Shown here: positions 25,818-34,594 of the stretch, one piece after another
Layout: each line of letters opens with the position of its first letter
Position numbering within the stretch: the first letter of the stretch is position 1
Assembly: GCF_028290495.1 (NCBI RefSeq)
Contig: NZ_JAQGJT010000017.1
Span: 1 to 64,000, forward strand
Source of the DNA: Tardiphaga sp.
GTDB lineage: Bacteria > Pseudomonadota > Alphaproteobacteria > Rhizobiales > Xanthobacteraceae
Direction of reading: 5' to 3'
Length of the DNA: 64,000 nucleotides
Position numbers and translations under genes: made by a program
Notes under the pieces: generated by a model
What the model was told of the DNA's origin: nothing
The model's input: the letters and a program-made list of their open reading frames with translations, nothing else
Database searches by the model: none

Positions 25818-28072
25818 TGGCAAAGCGTCCTTCGCTCGATATAGGTCTCGGCTCGCCTGACATCGATGCGTTCAAGAACAAGATGAACGATGCGAGCAAC
25901 CATGTCGGCACAGTCGCCCGACAGATGGCGAAGCGCTTCCTCGATATGAACGACGACCTCAAGGCCGGCTTGCTCGCATCCGCGTCAACCATGGCGCTCG
26001 GCATGGTCGGCCGAATTGCGCTCGTGGTCGGTTCGTTCAAGCTCATGAGCGACGCCATCGGCGCAACGCGCGACCAGCTCAAGGAAATGGTCAGCATCGC
26101 GGACAAGTCGCAGAACCTTGGCGTCTCACCGGCGTTTTTCCAGTCTTTCATGACGGAATCTCAAAAGCTGAAGGTCGAAGCTGGCGAGCTGGAAGCGGCG
26201 CTGTCGCACGCGTTCGGCGCGACCAAGGAAAAATCGCCAATCGACGTGGCGAAATGGGAGACAGGCAAGGAAGAGGTAAACAGCGTCGAGAAGGCGCTGC
26301 GGGTCTACAATACTACGCTCGCGCAGACTGCCGGAACGAAGCTGGAAGGCTTGGTGCTCTTCCGCGACGCAGATACGCAAGAGAAGAAGATCCTCGCCGT
26401 TCTCGCGGCAATGATCCAGCTGGATAAGATCGGCCAACATGCGGCATCGCTCGATCTCGGTGAGAAAATGTTCGGCGCGCAATTTGTCGATCGCATCCGG
26501 CAGGGCAAAACGTCGGCGGAAAGCATGTTGTCGAGCATGAACGCCGCTGCCGCCGCGTCCGACTCCATTTTCTCGAACGATCTAGTGATCCGCGCCAAGG
26601 CCGTCGATGAGCAGCTTCAGCTTGCCGAAGGGCGGCTGACCCGCTCGCTGAAGCCGACCTTCGAAGACCTCGCCGGCACCATCTTGAGCATCAAGGGCTA
26701 TTGGACGGATATTGTCGATCTGATCGGCAAGGCCGTCGAGGTCACAAATCGGCTCGGCATCACCAGCGAAACCGCGCGAAAGAAAGACGAGCTTGCTGCG
26801 GTCAACACCGCAATCAAGAACAATACCGGCATTTGGGGCGTTCCGCAGGTTCCAGAATCCGTCACCAGTGCGCTCGGCATGATCTCGCCGCAGGAACGGT
26901 TGCGGCAGCGCCGCGATCGTTTGCAGGGCGAGATCGACAGCGCTGAGCGCCAGCCGAACAATCTTCCCGATCTGCCGAAGCCGTCGCGCGGCACCGGCGC
27001 CGCGCCGACGTTGAAGCCTACCGGAACGACTGAGGTTGATAAGCTCGACACCGCTGCGAACGCCATCGAGAAGCGCACTGCGGCGTTGGGTGCTGAGGCG
27101 GCAGCGATTGATCTCGGCACAGCGGCGCGGGAGAAGTCCAAGGTCACCGCACAGTTGGAAACGGTCGCGAAGCAGGCCAACGCGGCGGCTGGGCTTGGCG
27201 AGAATGTCATCACCAGCGCACAGCGGGACCGCATCAATGAGGTCTCCGATGCATACGGCAAGGCCGCGTCGGCGATCGAGAAGGCGCATATCGCGAGCAG
27301 CATTAAGTTCGGGAGCCAGACCGCGTTGCTTTCGCCGGAAGACGCATCGATCGCCAGTCAACTGAAGGGCATCTATCCCGACGTGGCGACGGCGCTCGGC
27401 AGCGTCGAGGCGGCAGCAATGCGCAGCAACGAGGCGCTCAAGGGCATTGCCAGCACCATGTCATCCACCATGACGACCGGCTTGACCAACATCCTCGACG
27501 GCACCAAAAGCGTCAGCGCCGGCTTCGCAGATATGAGCAAGGCAATCTTGCGATCATTGGAAGAGGCCCTGATCAAAATGCTGGTCGTCGGGCCGATCAT
27601 GCGCTCGCTTGGCGGTGCCTTCGGCTTCTCCACTGGCGGCGCGGTTCCGTTGCCTGGTGCTTCCGACTTCATCGGACCGGTGCTGAAGGCGAGCGGCGGA
27701 CTGATCAGCGGCCCCGGCACTGGGACTTCAGATTCGATCCCGGCGCGACTGAGTCACGGTGAGTTTGTGGTCAACGCCAACGCGACCTCTCAGAACCGCG
27801 CGCTGCTGGAGGCGATCAACGGCGGCCGTATCCCCAAGTTTGCCGATGGCGGCCTTGTAGCAGGCCCGCAGGCGGGCGCAGCGCCTATGGTGGGAAGTCA
27901 GACGACAATCGCGCCAACCTTCAACGTCACCGTTGCTGGGCAGGCTGGCGCATCGCCGGAAGATCACGCCGCGGTAGGCGCGGCGATTGCGAGATCTGCC
28001 GCGCATCATATGCAGACGATGATCATTTCTGAAATTCGGACACAGATGAAGCCCGGTGGAATACTGCGATAA
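25817..28072 (+). CDS. phage tail tape measure protein
   Basis: 751-aa protein of mixed coiled-coil and hydrophobic segments (for example L-G-M-V-G-R-I-A-L-V-V-G near residue 60). Its C-terminal domain has the tape-measure signature L-S-H-G-E-F-V-V-N-A preceded by S-G-G-L-I-S-G-P-G and followed by G-G-R-I-P-K-F-A-D-G-G-L-V. It sets tail length; 751 residues is near the short end for siphophages. It is the last morphogenesis gene: no tail-tip gene follows, only ~150 bp of spacer. Confidence 0.9.
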   Translation: MAKRPSLDIGLGSPDIDAFKNKMNDASNHVGTVARQMAKRFLDMNDDLKAGLLASASTMALGMVGRIALVVGSFKLMSDAIGATRDQLKEMVSIADKSQNLGVSPAFFQSFMTESQKLKVEAGELEAALSHAFGATKEKSPIDVAKWETGKEEVNSVEKALRVYNTTLAQTAGTKLEGLVLFRDADTQEKKILAVLAAMIQLDKIGQHAASLDLGEKMFGAQFVDRIRQGKTSAESMLSSMNAAAAASDSIFSNDLVIRAKAVDEQLQLAEGRLTRSLKPTFEDLAGTILSIKGYWTDIVDLIGKAVEVTNRLGITSETARKKDELAAVNTAIKNNTGIWGVPQVPESVTSALGMISPQERLRQRRDRLQGEIDSAERQPNNLPDLPKPSRGTGAAPTLKPTGTTEVDKLDTAANAIEKRTAALGAEAAAIDLGTAAREKSKVTAQLETVAKQANAAAGLGENVITSAQRDRINEVSDAYGKAASAIEKAHIASSIKFGSQTALLSPEDASIASQLKGIYPDVATALGSVEAAAMRSNEALKGIASTMSSTMTTGLTNILDGTKSVSAGFADMSKAILRSLEEALIKMLVVGPIMRSLGGAFGFSTGGAVPLPGASDFIGPVLKASGGLISGPGTGTSDSIPARLSHGEFVVNANATSQNRALLEAINGGRIPKFADGGLVAGPQAGAAPMVGSQTTIAPTFNVTVAGQAGASPEDHAAVGAAIARSAAHHMQTMIISEIRTQMKPGGILR

Positions 28073-28175
28073 GGCAAATTCGAACAGTTATAGCGGTGAG
28101 TGAGCTGGCGCACTCACATCTTTTATAAATAAATGCGACCCGATTTCGGCTCAGTGAAATACAATGAACGTGAAA

Positions 28176-28206
28176 CGAAAAAGGCCAGCGCTGCCCGCAC
28201 TGGCCT
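28176..28206 (-). terminator. hairpin with T-run on the minus strand
   Basis: AGGCCAG (28182-28188) pairs with CTGGCCT (28200-28206) across an 11-nt loop. On the minus strand it is followed by six Ts. It separates the morphogenesis block from the gene at 28228. No minus-strand gene is seen to its right, so it may act on antisense transcripts or simply as an RNA stem at the block's 3' end. Confidence 0.45.
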
Positions 28207-28227
28207 CCTATTCGATGGAGCCGCCGC

Positions 28228-28974
28228 ATGTCAGTGCGATCGACCTGTTTTGATTCTAGTACCAAATATTTTGAAGTTCAAGCGTCGCCTGACGATGCTG
28301 ACGACGATTGTGATCTCACGCCGATTGAAGAAACAGCAGAGAGCGCGCTTCGCGATCTCGACCGCGACGCCGGGGCTCGCAGCGCTATCAGTTCTTTCTT
28401 CATGGCAGCGCACACAGAAAGCACGGTCGATCCGGCGTTGATCGGTCGTGGCTCAAATGCCAACCCTTTCGTCGCTCAGTCCGGCGGCCCTTCCGATCTT
28501 AAGCATTGGAAAGCGGCCGCTGCCATTTTTGAGCAGAGACTGGCAGCCACAAAAGCAAAGGGGCAGTCGGAACGACGGGCTGTTGCTCACCTTAAAAAAG
28601 CAGAGACGGCCCGCAGGAGGGTGATCGCTGAGCGCGAACGGTCGGCGCAACGGCGGGCGGCGGCTGCTGCATTGAAGGCTGACCCGACTGCCCGCGCGCT
28701 GGTTAGGTCGGCACACTTGAAGGCTGCGACCGCGAACGCGCGCGGTGATCGATTCCTGGAGAAGATCGTTGGCCGAGAGAAATCCCTCTCTATGTTCTGG
28801 CGGGCGATGTTGGATGCCAAGGCCAAGCACGGTTCGAAATGTTCTGACCGGCGCATCGCCAGCGAATATACGATCCTTACCGGTGAGCTGATGGACAAAC
28901 GGCGGGCGACGAGCCACCGCAATATCGTCAATAAATTGGAGGCGCCGGGAGGTGCTTGGGCTCGGCTAAAGTAG
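28228..28974 (+). CDS. Ala/Arg-rich protein of unknown function
   Basis: 248 aa. An acidic N-terminus (D-D-A-D-D-D-C-D-L) is followed by a long Ala/Arg/Glu helix (about residues 95-165). A compact C-terminal domain (about 185-245) has S-D-R-R-I-A-S-E-Y-T-I-L-T-G-E-L and R-R-A-T-S-H-R-N-I-V-N-K-L, which looks like a helix-turn-helix. I infer nucleic-acid binding. It is followed by a long inverted repeat and an AT-rich stretch, so a role in replication or control of the element is possible but unproven. Confidence 0.6.
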   Translation: MSVRSTCFDSSTKYFEVQASPDDADDDCDLTPIEETAESALRDLDRDAGARSAISSFFMAAHTESTVDPALIGRGSNANPFVAQSGGPSDLKHWKAAAAIFEQRLAATKAKGQSERRAVAHLKKAETARRRVIAERERSAQRRAAAAALKADPTARALVRSAHLKAATANARGDRFLEKIVGREKSLSMFWRAMLDAKAKHGSKCSDRRIASEYTILTGELMDKRRATSHRNIVNKLEAPGGAWARLK

Positions 28975-28977
28975 CGG

Positions 28978-29041
28978 TTCAGTCCGGTACGGTTTTAGCG
29001 GCTGGCCGGTGCATGGGAGCAGCGAACCGTACCGGACTGAA
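28978..29041. repeat. 17-bp perfect inverted repeat, 30-bp spacer
   Basis: TTCAGTCCGGTACGGTT (28978-28994) and its exact reverse complement (29025-29041) flank 30 bp, starting 3 bp after the stop of the 28228 gene. The arms are too long and the spacer too large for an ordinary terminator, and no T-run follows. Candidate operator, origin or recombination site. Confidence 0.75.
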
Positions 29042-29452
29042 TGAAAGTAAGCGTTGCAGCGCAGGAGTTTCCGAAACATGGGTCCGACCGCGATTTCCAT
29101 ATTACTATCTATATATCTACATAGTATATTTAAGAGTGGGAGCGCGCGGTCGCCTACGGCTCCCTGAAGAAAGCAAGACCTCGCTACGCTCGGCCGCGCT
29201 CCGCGCGGGCCTTTTTAAAATATCCATCCCGGATATGAATGCTCCCGGAATCTAAATGACCCTCTCAGGAGGTCGCTGGTGAATTCAAGGCCTTCCGGAT
29301 CCAAAACCAGCGGTGCCGTAATTTAACGAGCCGGCGCGCCCCCTGAGTCGTTTAATGGGTGGTTGCGGGGCGGTGGAGTGTGCGGAATGTTGATTCGTCT
29401 TGATCGGGATAGAGCGCAGCCGTTTTGACTGAGACAAAAGACAGCCACGAAA
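29042..29452. other. non-coding stretch with AT-rich island
   Basis: No convincing gene. It contains an AT-rich island at about 29098-29134 (ATTACTATCTATATATC) within otherwise GC-rich sequence, then a terminator hairpin at 29192-29216. Together with the inverted repeat at 28978 this has the look of a regulatory or origin region. Confidence 0.4.
29192..29216 (+). terminator. Rho-independent terminator downstream of the 28228 gene
   Basis: GGCCGCGC (29192-29199) pairs with GCGCGGGCC with a single bulged G and a 3-nt loop; CTTTTTAAAA follows on the plus strand. Confidence 0.65.
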
Positions 29453-29878
29453 CTACTTTTTGAAGAAGGCGAGCACACCAAAAATGCTGCCAATCAAAGC
29501 AAGAGCCAGCGTGACTCGGTTGGCCCAATAGTCCCAATCCGCCTTCTGCTCGGCTCGAATGTCTGAGCGGAGCTTCTGTGCAGCAGAGGCAGTCAAATAG
29601 CGTTCCTCGTCGGTGGTGGCGAACGCGTGTGATTCCCAGTCATCTTCATTTCCTGGAGTCGGAACGTGATAGATGTTAGCTTGCTCGATCAAATAATCCG
29701 ACCGAAACTTATCGAGTGTATAAGTATAGAAGTTCACTGTCCTTCCTGCCTGATACTTTGGGAAATTCATTCCTTCGGCATCTGGCTCATCGGGCACTTG
29801 ATTGTAAGACTGGAACGCCGCTTTGCGATGTTTTAGAAATCTTCGAAGCGCCCAGCGATATTTTAGTTCGTCGAACAT
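29453..29878 (-). CDS. unknown protein with C-terminal membrane anchor
   Basis: 141 aa; charged N-terminal two-thirds with many Tyr and Lys residues (H-R-K-A-A-F-Q-S-Y-N-Q; Y-T-L-D-K-F-R-S-D-Y). One hydrophobic helix at about residues 119-137 is followed by F-F-K-K, suggesting a tail-anchored cytoplasmic protein. Not recognised. Lower GC than the structural genes; lone minus-strand gene in the accessory part of the element, so a moron (host-benefit) gene is possible. Confidence 0.6.
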   Translation of the reverse strand: MFDELKYRWALRRFLKHRKAAFQSYNQVPDEPDAEGMNFPKYQAGRTVNFYTYTLDKFRSDYLIEQANIYHVPTPGNEDDWESHAFATTDEERYLTASAAQKLRSDIRAEQKADWDYWANRVTLALALIGSIFGVLAFFKK

Positions 29879-30070
29879 GGCGACCTCAGAACTATTCGAA
29901 ATGACGCGCCAAACACGTGCGGCGCCTAGCTATTAGCGACATGTTTATATACCCGCGCCAACTACGAAGTAAGTCAATACTGACTTATTGTCCTGTAAAA
30001 ACAATCACTTGCAAAGAATTAGCGGAAGTGCGAATCACCATGTGCGGGCTTTGCCGCATGGGGATTGGGA

Positions 30071-30358
30071 ATGACCACTGACATCTACATTGCGACCGCG
30101 CGCTTCGAGCGCATCGCGGCAGAAATCGCAGCATTGGAGCCTTGCCCGCTCTTCGGCGTGGTGACAGCCGATCAGGTCAAGATGGCGCTGGCTGAAAACG
30201 ACGTGCTCCCGGAAATCATCCGGGCTGATGTTGAGCGGGCGGCGCGCAGAGACGACCAGATCGAAGCGCGCAAGCAGTCCGACGCTATTTCGAGTCCTGT
30301 TGCTGATGAGCAACTAGAGCCGATTTCAGCAGCTGCAAAAACGCTGCTCCTAAACTAA
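30071..30358 (+). CDS. small phage protein of unknown function
   Basis: ~95 aa soluble protein: T-T-D-I-Y-I-A-T-A-R-F-E-R-I-A-A-E-I-A-A-L, then an acidic C-terminal half. ATG 30071 has GGGA 6 bases upstream; a TTG at 30065 is the alternative. First of four small plus-strand genes (30071-31194) that look like one early operon; no repressor motif is visible. Confidence 0.5.
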   Translation: MTTDIYIATARFERIAAEIAALEPCPLFGVVTADQVKMALAENDVLPEIIRADVERAARRDDQIEARKQSDAISSPVADEQLEPISAAAKTLLLN

Positions 30359-30524
30359 CCACTCCATTGAGTAATTCGGCCTACCGCCATGGCTTGCCAT
30401 GGCAGACAACTCAGGAGTTGTGCCGGTGGATCGCGACTCGCGCTCAGATAGCGAAATCGCCAATTCCATTCCTATAGAAACTCATTCACAGAAAATCATC
30501 GCTCGATATAACCCGGAGAAATGT

Positions 30525-30821
30525 ATGGCTGCCATTAGTATTAGAGAGCGCGCCAAGCGCGACGCTGAGCTTGAAACGAAGATGGAAGAGTTCGTCACCA
30601 AGGTCACGGGATCGGCGGATGAAATAGTTGCGTCGGCAAAGCGAGAGGCTTTAAAAATGCTGTTAAAAAAGGATCTGCCGTGCGGAAAAAAAATTGGCTA
30701 TCTCTCCAAAACTGAGGCTTTTGACTACAGCAAGAAATTGGTGGCTCTTGCACATATGTTGAATTGTGCTGCACCTGGATTGCGGGACGATGTTGGCAAA
30801 TCGTCGAGGAACGTAAAATGA
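30525..30821 (+). CDS. small charged phage protein
   Basis: ~98 aa, largely helical and Lys/Glu-rich (I-R-E-R-A-K-R-D-A-E-L-E-T-K-M-E-E-F). I prefer ATG 30525, which has a GGAGA site 5 bases upstream, over the open frame back to 30399. The stop overlaps the next ATG. Function unknown. Confidence 0.55.
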   Translation: MAAISIRERAKRDAELETKMEEFVTKVTGSADEIVASAKREALKMLLKKDLPCGKKIGYLSKTEAFDYSKKLVALAHMLNCAAPGLRDDVGKSSRNVK

Positions 30822-31018
30822 GCGGGGTCGATTATATGAAAATCAAGATGCCAAACGGAAAACTGCTCGGCGATTGTTCAGTTCCGGAAGCAAAGAAGCA
30901 GTTGAAGTTAATCGAACAGATGACGATTAAAGATGCGCTTGCGGCTGGCTTTATGACTCATTCCGATGCCCATGCGATATTACGCAGCGTGACCGATGCG
31001 AACGGGGTAGCAGAATGA
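30818..31018 (+). CDS. small phage protein of unknown function
   Basis: 66 aa; start overlaps the previous stop (AATGAG) with GAGGA upstream. Sequence M-K-I-K-M-P-N-G-K-L-L-G-D-C then a helix (V-P-E-A-K-K-Q-L-K-L-I-E-Q-M). Not recognised; translational coupling to both neighbours supports it as real. Confidence 0.55.
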   Translation: MSGVDYMKIKMPNGKLLGDCSVPEAKKQLKLIEQMTIKDALAAGFMTHSDAHAILRSVTDANGVAE

Positions 31019-31194
31019 GTGAGCATGAAGAGGATGGTGGCGAAGTTTCCATAGTGATCGACGGGATCGCATACATTGCGCCATATGATATTGCCGATGG
31101 ATACGTCTATTTGCACTATCAGGATTGGAAGAAGGCGCCGGTTAAAATGCTGCCGAACGGGCACGAAGCGACTGCTCGGTGGGCATTGGGCTAG
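31015..31194 (+). CDS. very small phage protein (59 aa)
   Basis: ATG 31015 overlaps the stop of the preceding gene by 4 bp. The 59-aa product begins M-S-E-H-E-E-D-G-G-E-V-S-I-V-I-D and has a Tyr-rich middle (I-A-Y-I-A-P-Y-D-I-A-D-G-Y). The coupling pattern matches the two genes before it. Unknown function. Confidence 0.5.
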   Translation: MSEHEEDGGEVSIVIDGIAYIAPYDIADGYVYLHYQDWKKAPVKMLPNGHEATARWALG

Positions 31195-31282
31195 CTGTTG
31201 AGAAGCATCAAGCTTGGAGACGCAACTAAACGCAGCTAACGACTTCCTGAATTGGTAAGCTCGGCGCCCCGTAATCCAAGGC

Positions 31283-31310
31283 CTCCCTCGCACTACCATT
31301 TGCGAGGGAG
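31283..31310. terminator. hairpin between convergent genes
   Basis: Perfect 10-bp stem CTCCCTCGCA / TGCGAGGGAG with an 8-nt loop. It sits exactly at the end of the minus-strand membrane-protein gene and ~90 bp after the small plus operon. No T-run on either side, so it is a weak or Rho-assisted terminator at best. Confidence 0.5.
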
Positions 31311-32609
31311 CTAGCGTTTAAATACGCTGGCTAAGTACCTGGCGAATGCCATTACAATCTCTTCGATTGCTATCAGAGGGCCACGGGGATGCTCAGCGAC
31401 CCATTGGACCGAGTTTAAGAATAGCGTTCGGGTTAGGTCACTTCGCTGAACGAGAACGATGGCCAAGCAAGGCAAGATGTATATCAAAGAGAAGATAAGA
31501 TCGATTCCAATGGCGTAGTTCAGCAAAGTCTCATGAGAGCCGATGTTGAGATCAAAATTGATAATTCTCCCAAGATCAGCGATCAGTCGCGTCATATTGT
31601 TCAGAATGAAGGTCGCGACTGTTGACAGGAACCAAACCCCGATCTGCATAATTGGGATGGAAGTTATGAAAATAGAAATGATTATGGGCACGGCTAAACT
31701 AAGTTCCAGCCTGGCGCTTACGCCTGAAGCAAGCATCGTGATCCAAGTCGGCTGCTCGTAGAATGTATAATCAGGCATATTGCCCAAGGTTAGTACTGCC
31801 ACAAGCGCCATTGCGCACAACACACCTCCAGTGATCAATCCCGGCATGGCAGTTGCCAAAACAAGATCGAACAGCACAATGAGTACGGCGCCAGCCCTAG
31901 ATTGAGTGACACGAGAAAGAAGCCAAAGCGTGCAGTTAAGCGAAATATAGAGGCCCAAAAGTAGCGGGAGACCAAAAACGAAATTGCTAAGCGTCTCAGA
32001 AAATCCGTTTAGGAGCTTGAGTGTCCTTTCTTTTCTTTCAAGTCCTTCAAGGAGAGTGGTCACGCGAGAATTAATTGTCACCAGCCGTGAAATCTCTTTC
32101 AGCGGTTCAAATCCCTCGCCCAAGACGCATGTATTTTGTTCAATAGTGAATTGGGGAGGATCATCTTTGTCGGCGTCGCGTTTTAGGTCATCGTAAGAAT
32201 ACTGATATTTGGCACCACGATCGAAGCTGTATTTTACAAGTTCCTTGATTTCAGTCGCTATCTCTGTAGCGTCTCTTTGATAGCCCTTAATGAATCCCGC
32301 GACGCAGAGGACTATCAAGATATACGCAAAGCCCTTTATGAAAAAACTCTGCAGACGCCGCATTAAAAAATAACGCGATATCAGCGCGGCCTGAAATTGC
32401 TCGTGGACCTCTAGGTTGGCAGTTCTAAACCAGAAAGCTTCGATCCTGTTGCGTATCGACTTGCGATTCCGATCGTTCAACAAATTATTGGTGGTCGTCA
32501 GAAGGAAGCCAAACGTCACTAAGCATATAACCAGCATCGTGACGGCGCTTAGTAACAATCCACCTATCGCCGACAAGTGCCGCGCCTCCAAAATGGTGTT
32601 TCGGCTCAA
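31311..32609 (-). CDS. polytopic membrane protein of unknown function
   Basis: 432 aa with about seven hydrophobic segments (approx. residues 12-38, 92-110, 208-230, 240-275, 300-322, 328-345, 368-390). A hydrophilic loop of ~100 residues lies between the second and third and carries a Tyr/Asp-rich stretch. No recognised motif. Base composition is clearly less GC-rich than the core genes, indicating separate origin. Placed beside the integrase, where morons and superinfection-exclusion or defence genes often lie; that role is a guess. Confidence 0.6.
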   Translation of the reverse strand: MSRNTILEARHLSAIGGLLLSAVTMLVICLVTFGFLLTTTNNLLNDRNRKSIRNRIEAFWFRTANLEVHEQFQAALISRYFLMRRLQSFFIKGFAYILIVLCVAGFIKGYQRDATEIATEIKELVKYSFDRGAKYQYSYDDLKRDADKDDPPQFTIEQNTCVLGEGFEPLKEISRLVTINSRVTTLLEGLERKERTLKLLNGFSETLSNFVFGLPLLLGLYISLNCTLWLLSRVTQSRAGAVLIVLFDLVLATAMPGLITGGVLCAMALVAVLTLGNMPDYTFYEQPTWITMLASGVSARLELSLAVPIIISIFITSIPIMQIGVWFLSTVATFILNNMTRLIADLGRIINFDLNIGSHETLLNYAIGIDLIFSLIYILPCLAIVLVQRSDLTRTLFLNSVQWVAEHPRGPLIAIEEIVMAFARYLASVFKR

Positions 32610-32699
32610 ATTGAGCTTGTATTACTCTGGCACCTCCCGGCCGTAAACTCAACACTCACCGGAAAGCAGCCATGTGTAGTTTCTGATTGTTCAGCAGCC

Positions 32700-34481
32700 C
32701 TAACTCGCCAGCGACGGGAACGAGACCGCCTCGATCATCTTGACGCGCTCGCTCAGAATGCCTTCCGGCAGGTTGCCATAGCGCCCGGTCATCGTCTCTT
32801 TTGCATGGCCTAAGATTGGACCGCCAAATTGTTCGTCTAGGTAGCCACAGCGGCGGAAAGCGTCGGCCATACCGTGACGTAGGCTGTGGACGTTGACTGA
32901 GTTATCGACCTTAGCGCCAATCTTGCGGAAATAGCGGTTCAGGAAGCGCGAAGGGGTGGCTGAGTAGAAGCCCCGAATGTCGGGCTGCAATTTCGGGAAC
33001 AGCCGGGCGTGACCGCCCGCGACCATGGCGTTGTGATACTCGATCAGACCAAGCTTAATTAGCTCTCTATGGATCGGGACCACACGCTGCGATCCGGCAG
33101 TTTTGGTCGACTTAGAAATCGCGCCTTCTCGCGTGATGTGAAAAATCCAAACGCCATGCAGCTGTCGCACATCTGCCGTGAGAAGCTGTGCGACCTCGCC
33201 AAGCCGCGCGCCGGTGTAGAGGCAAATATAAGGGATCCAATACCGCCAATCTCTAACCGCGATCTCGCCGGGCAAATGCTCGTCGCCATCGCCGGCACAA
33301 GTCTTAAAGAGCGGCGAGTGGAAAATCACCTTGAGCTGGCTTTCCGAGAACGATGAGCCTTTTCGCTCGTCATCAACAGCTAGGAACATGCCGCGCATGG
33401 CGTCCTGTTCGATAAACTCATTATTCAGCAGCCACTCAGCAAATCCGGCGATTGCCGAAAGGTATTTGTTGATCGTGTTCTGACTGATGGTTGGCTTTTT
33501 CTCTGTCGCGTTCGCTTCGATTATTTTGACAAAGGACATTCCTGCGAACACTTTTATCGCAAGCGCCTTCACCGGCCAGAGCGCCAACTTATGCTTCCAA
33601 TCTCTGACAGCCTTTTTGTTAATGGCGGATACATGCGAACCGGCACCGACAAAATCAACGAACAGCAGGACAATTTTGCGGTTCTGCTCCCAAGTGTCGG
33701 TCGTGACGCTGCCTCGTTTCTCCGCTGCGAACCGGTCATGAAGCTCTAAAATCGTTTCGCCCGGCGCCGCGAACTTTTTACCTAGTGTCGCGTCGGGCGG
33801 GGTAACGAGCGGATCGGACGGCGTTCCACCCCAGTTGCCCGCATCCCGCTCTGCGGCCCTGAGCAAGTATTCCAGCTCGGCCCGCTGCAGCCGTTGGCAG
33901 AGATCGCGATAAGCGGGGGTGCCTTTGCCGATCAAGAGCCGGTCGCGGGCGATCACGTCGTCAGCCGCCCATTCGATCAATGCAGTCTCGCCATCTCTCA
34001 GGTGGTTACGCAGGATCCTGATGCGGACTTCCCTCGAATGAATGGCGGTCTGAGCTTGATTGCTCGTGACCTGCAGTTCAAGGGCGGCATCCAATTGGAC
34101 TAACGGGTCATCGGACCAAGAAACGGCTCCAGCGGCGATTTGGTCCTGCAACGCGAGACTGGCATCTTCGACCATCTGCCCTGTCGCGATGCCGGCTCGC
34201 TCTTTTGTGTCGCGGCTCAGTTCGGCGTCGTAGTGGTTCCAGACAGCAGTCTGGAGGTCCACCCCCGTCGGCTCCCGTCGCCTGCGCAACTCCGCAAATT
34301 CAGCCCGCCAGCGCATCAGGACGGGCAGCACCTTCTCGCGGGCAACCTTCGGATCGCTGGTGCCCAAAGACTTCCAATATTCTCTTTTCTTAACCACGGA
34401 TTGGAGATCAGGAGGGACGCCCAAGCGGGCATAATAACGGGCGCTGCCAGAGCGGCGGGCGATGTTCGATCCGAGTGACAT
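32700..34481 (-). CDS. tyrosine recombinase/integrase
   Basis: Integrates and excises the element at tRNA-Pro. 593 aa, long for the family. The N-terminus (R-S-G-S-A-R-Y-Y-A-R-L-G-V-P) resembles the arm-binding domain found in large alphaproteobacterial integrases. A SAM-like core-binding part occupies the middle (~250-370). The catalytic domain shows T-G-A-R-L-G-E-V (Arg ~427), a Lys in the S-K-S-T-K-T-A-G hairpin, H-S-L-R-H-G (~534) and the nucleophile in T-G-R-Y-G (~568). Adjacent to attR, transcribed inward. Confidence 0.94.
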   Translation of the reverse strand: MSLGSNIARRSGSARYYARLGVPPDLQSVVKKREYWKSLGTSDPKVAREKVLPVLMRWRAEFAELRRRREPTGVDLQTAVWNHYDAELSRDTKERAGIATGQMVEDASLALQDQIAAGAVSWSDDPLVQLDAALELQVTSNQAQTAIHSREVRIRILRNHLRDGETALIEWAADDVIARDRLLIGKGTPAYRDLCQRLQRAELEYLLRAAERDAGNWGGTPSDPLVTPPDATLGKKFAAPGETILELHDRFAAEKRGSVTTDTWEQNRKIVLLFVDFVGAGSHVSAINKKAVRDWKHKLALWPVKALAIKVFAGMSFVKIIEANATEKKPTISQNTINKYLSAIAGFAEWLLNNEFIEQDAMRGMFLAVDDERKGSSFSESQLKVIFHSPLFKTCAGDGDEHLPGEIAVRDWRYWIPYICLYTGARLGEVAQLLTADVRQLHGVWIFHITREGAISKSTKTAGSQRVVPIHRELIKLGLIEYHNAMVAGGHARLFPKLQPDIRGFYSATPSRFLNRYFRKIGAKVDNSVNVHSLRHGMADAFRRCGYLDEQFGGPILGHAKETMTGRYGNLPEGILSERVKMIEAVSFPSLAS

Positions 34482-34487
34482 GGGAAT

Positions 34488-34526
34488 CCCTGTAACAGCA
34501 ACTCGTAACAGTTACTCGTAACAGTT
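34488..34526 (+). repeat. right-end tandem 13-bp repeats, candidate integrase arm-type sites
   Basis: Three contiguous 13-bp units precede the integrase start: a degenerate CCCTGTAACAGCA (34488-34500) and two exact ACTCGTAACAGTT (34501-34513, 34514-34526). A further exact copy lies at the left end (16683-16695). They also overlap the likely integrase promoter, so autoregulation is possible. Confidence 0.75.
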
Positions 34527-34567
34527 CTAGGCAGTAAGCCCATGCGAAACAAGGGTTTATTGATTTT

Positions 34568-34579
34568 ATTGAACAATAT
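34568..34579 (+). repeat. 12-bp word shared with the left end
   Basis: ATTGAACAATAT here is identical and in the same orientation to 16631-16642. Each copy lies within ~16 bp of an att core, on the element side. Confidence 0.6.
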
Positions 34580-34594
34580 GATGGGTAGCTTCGT

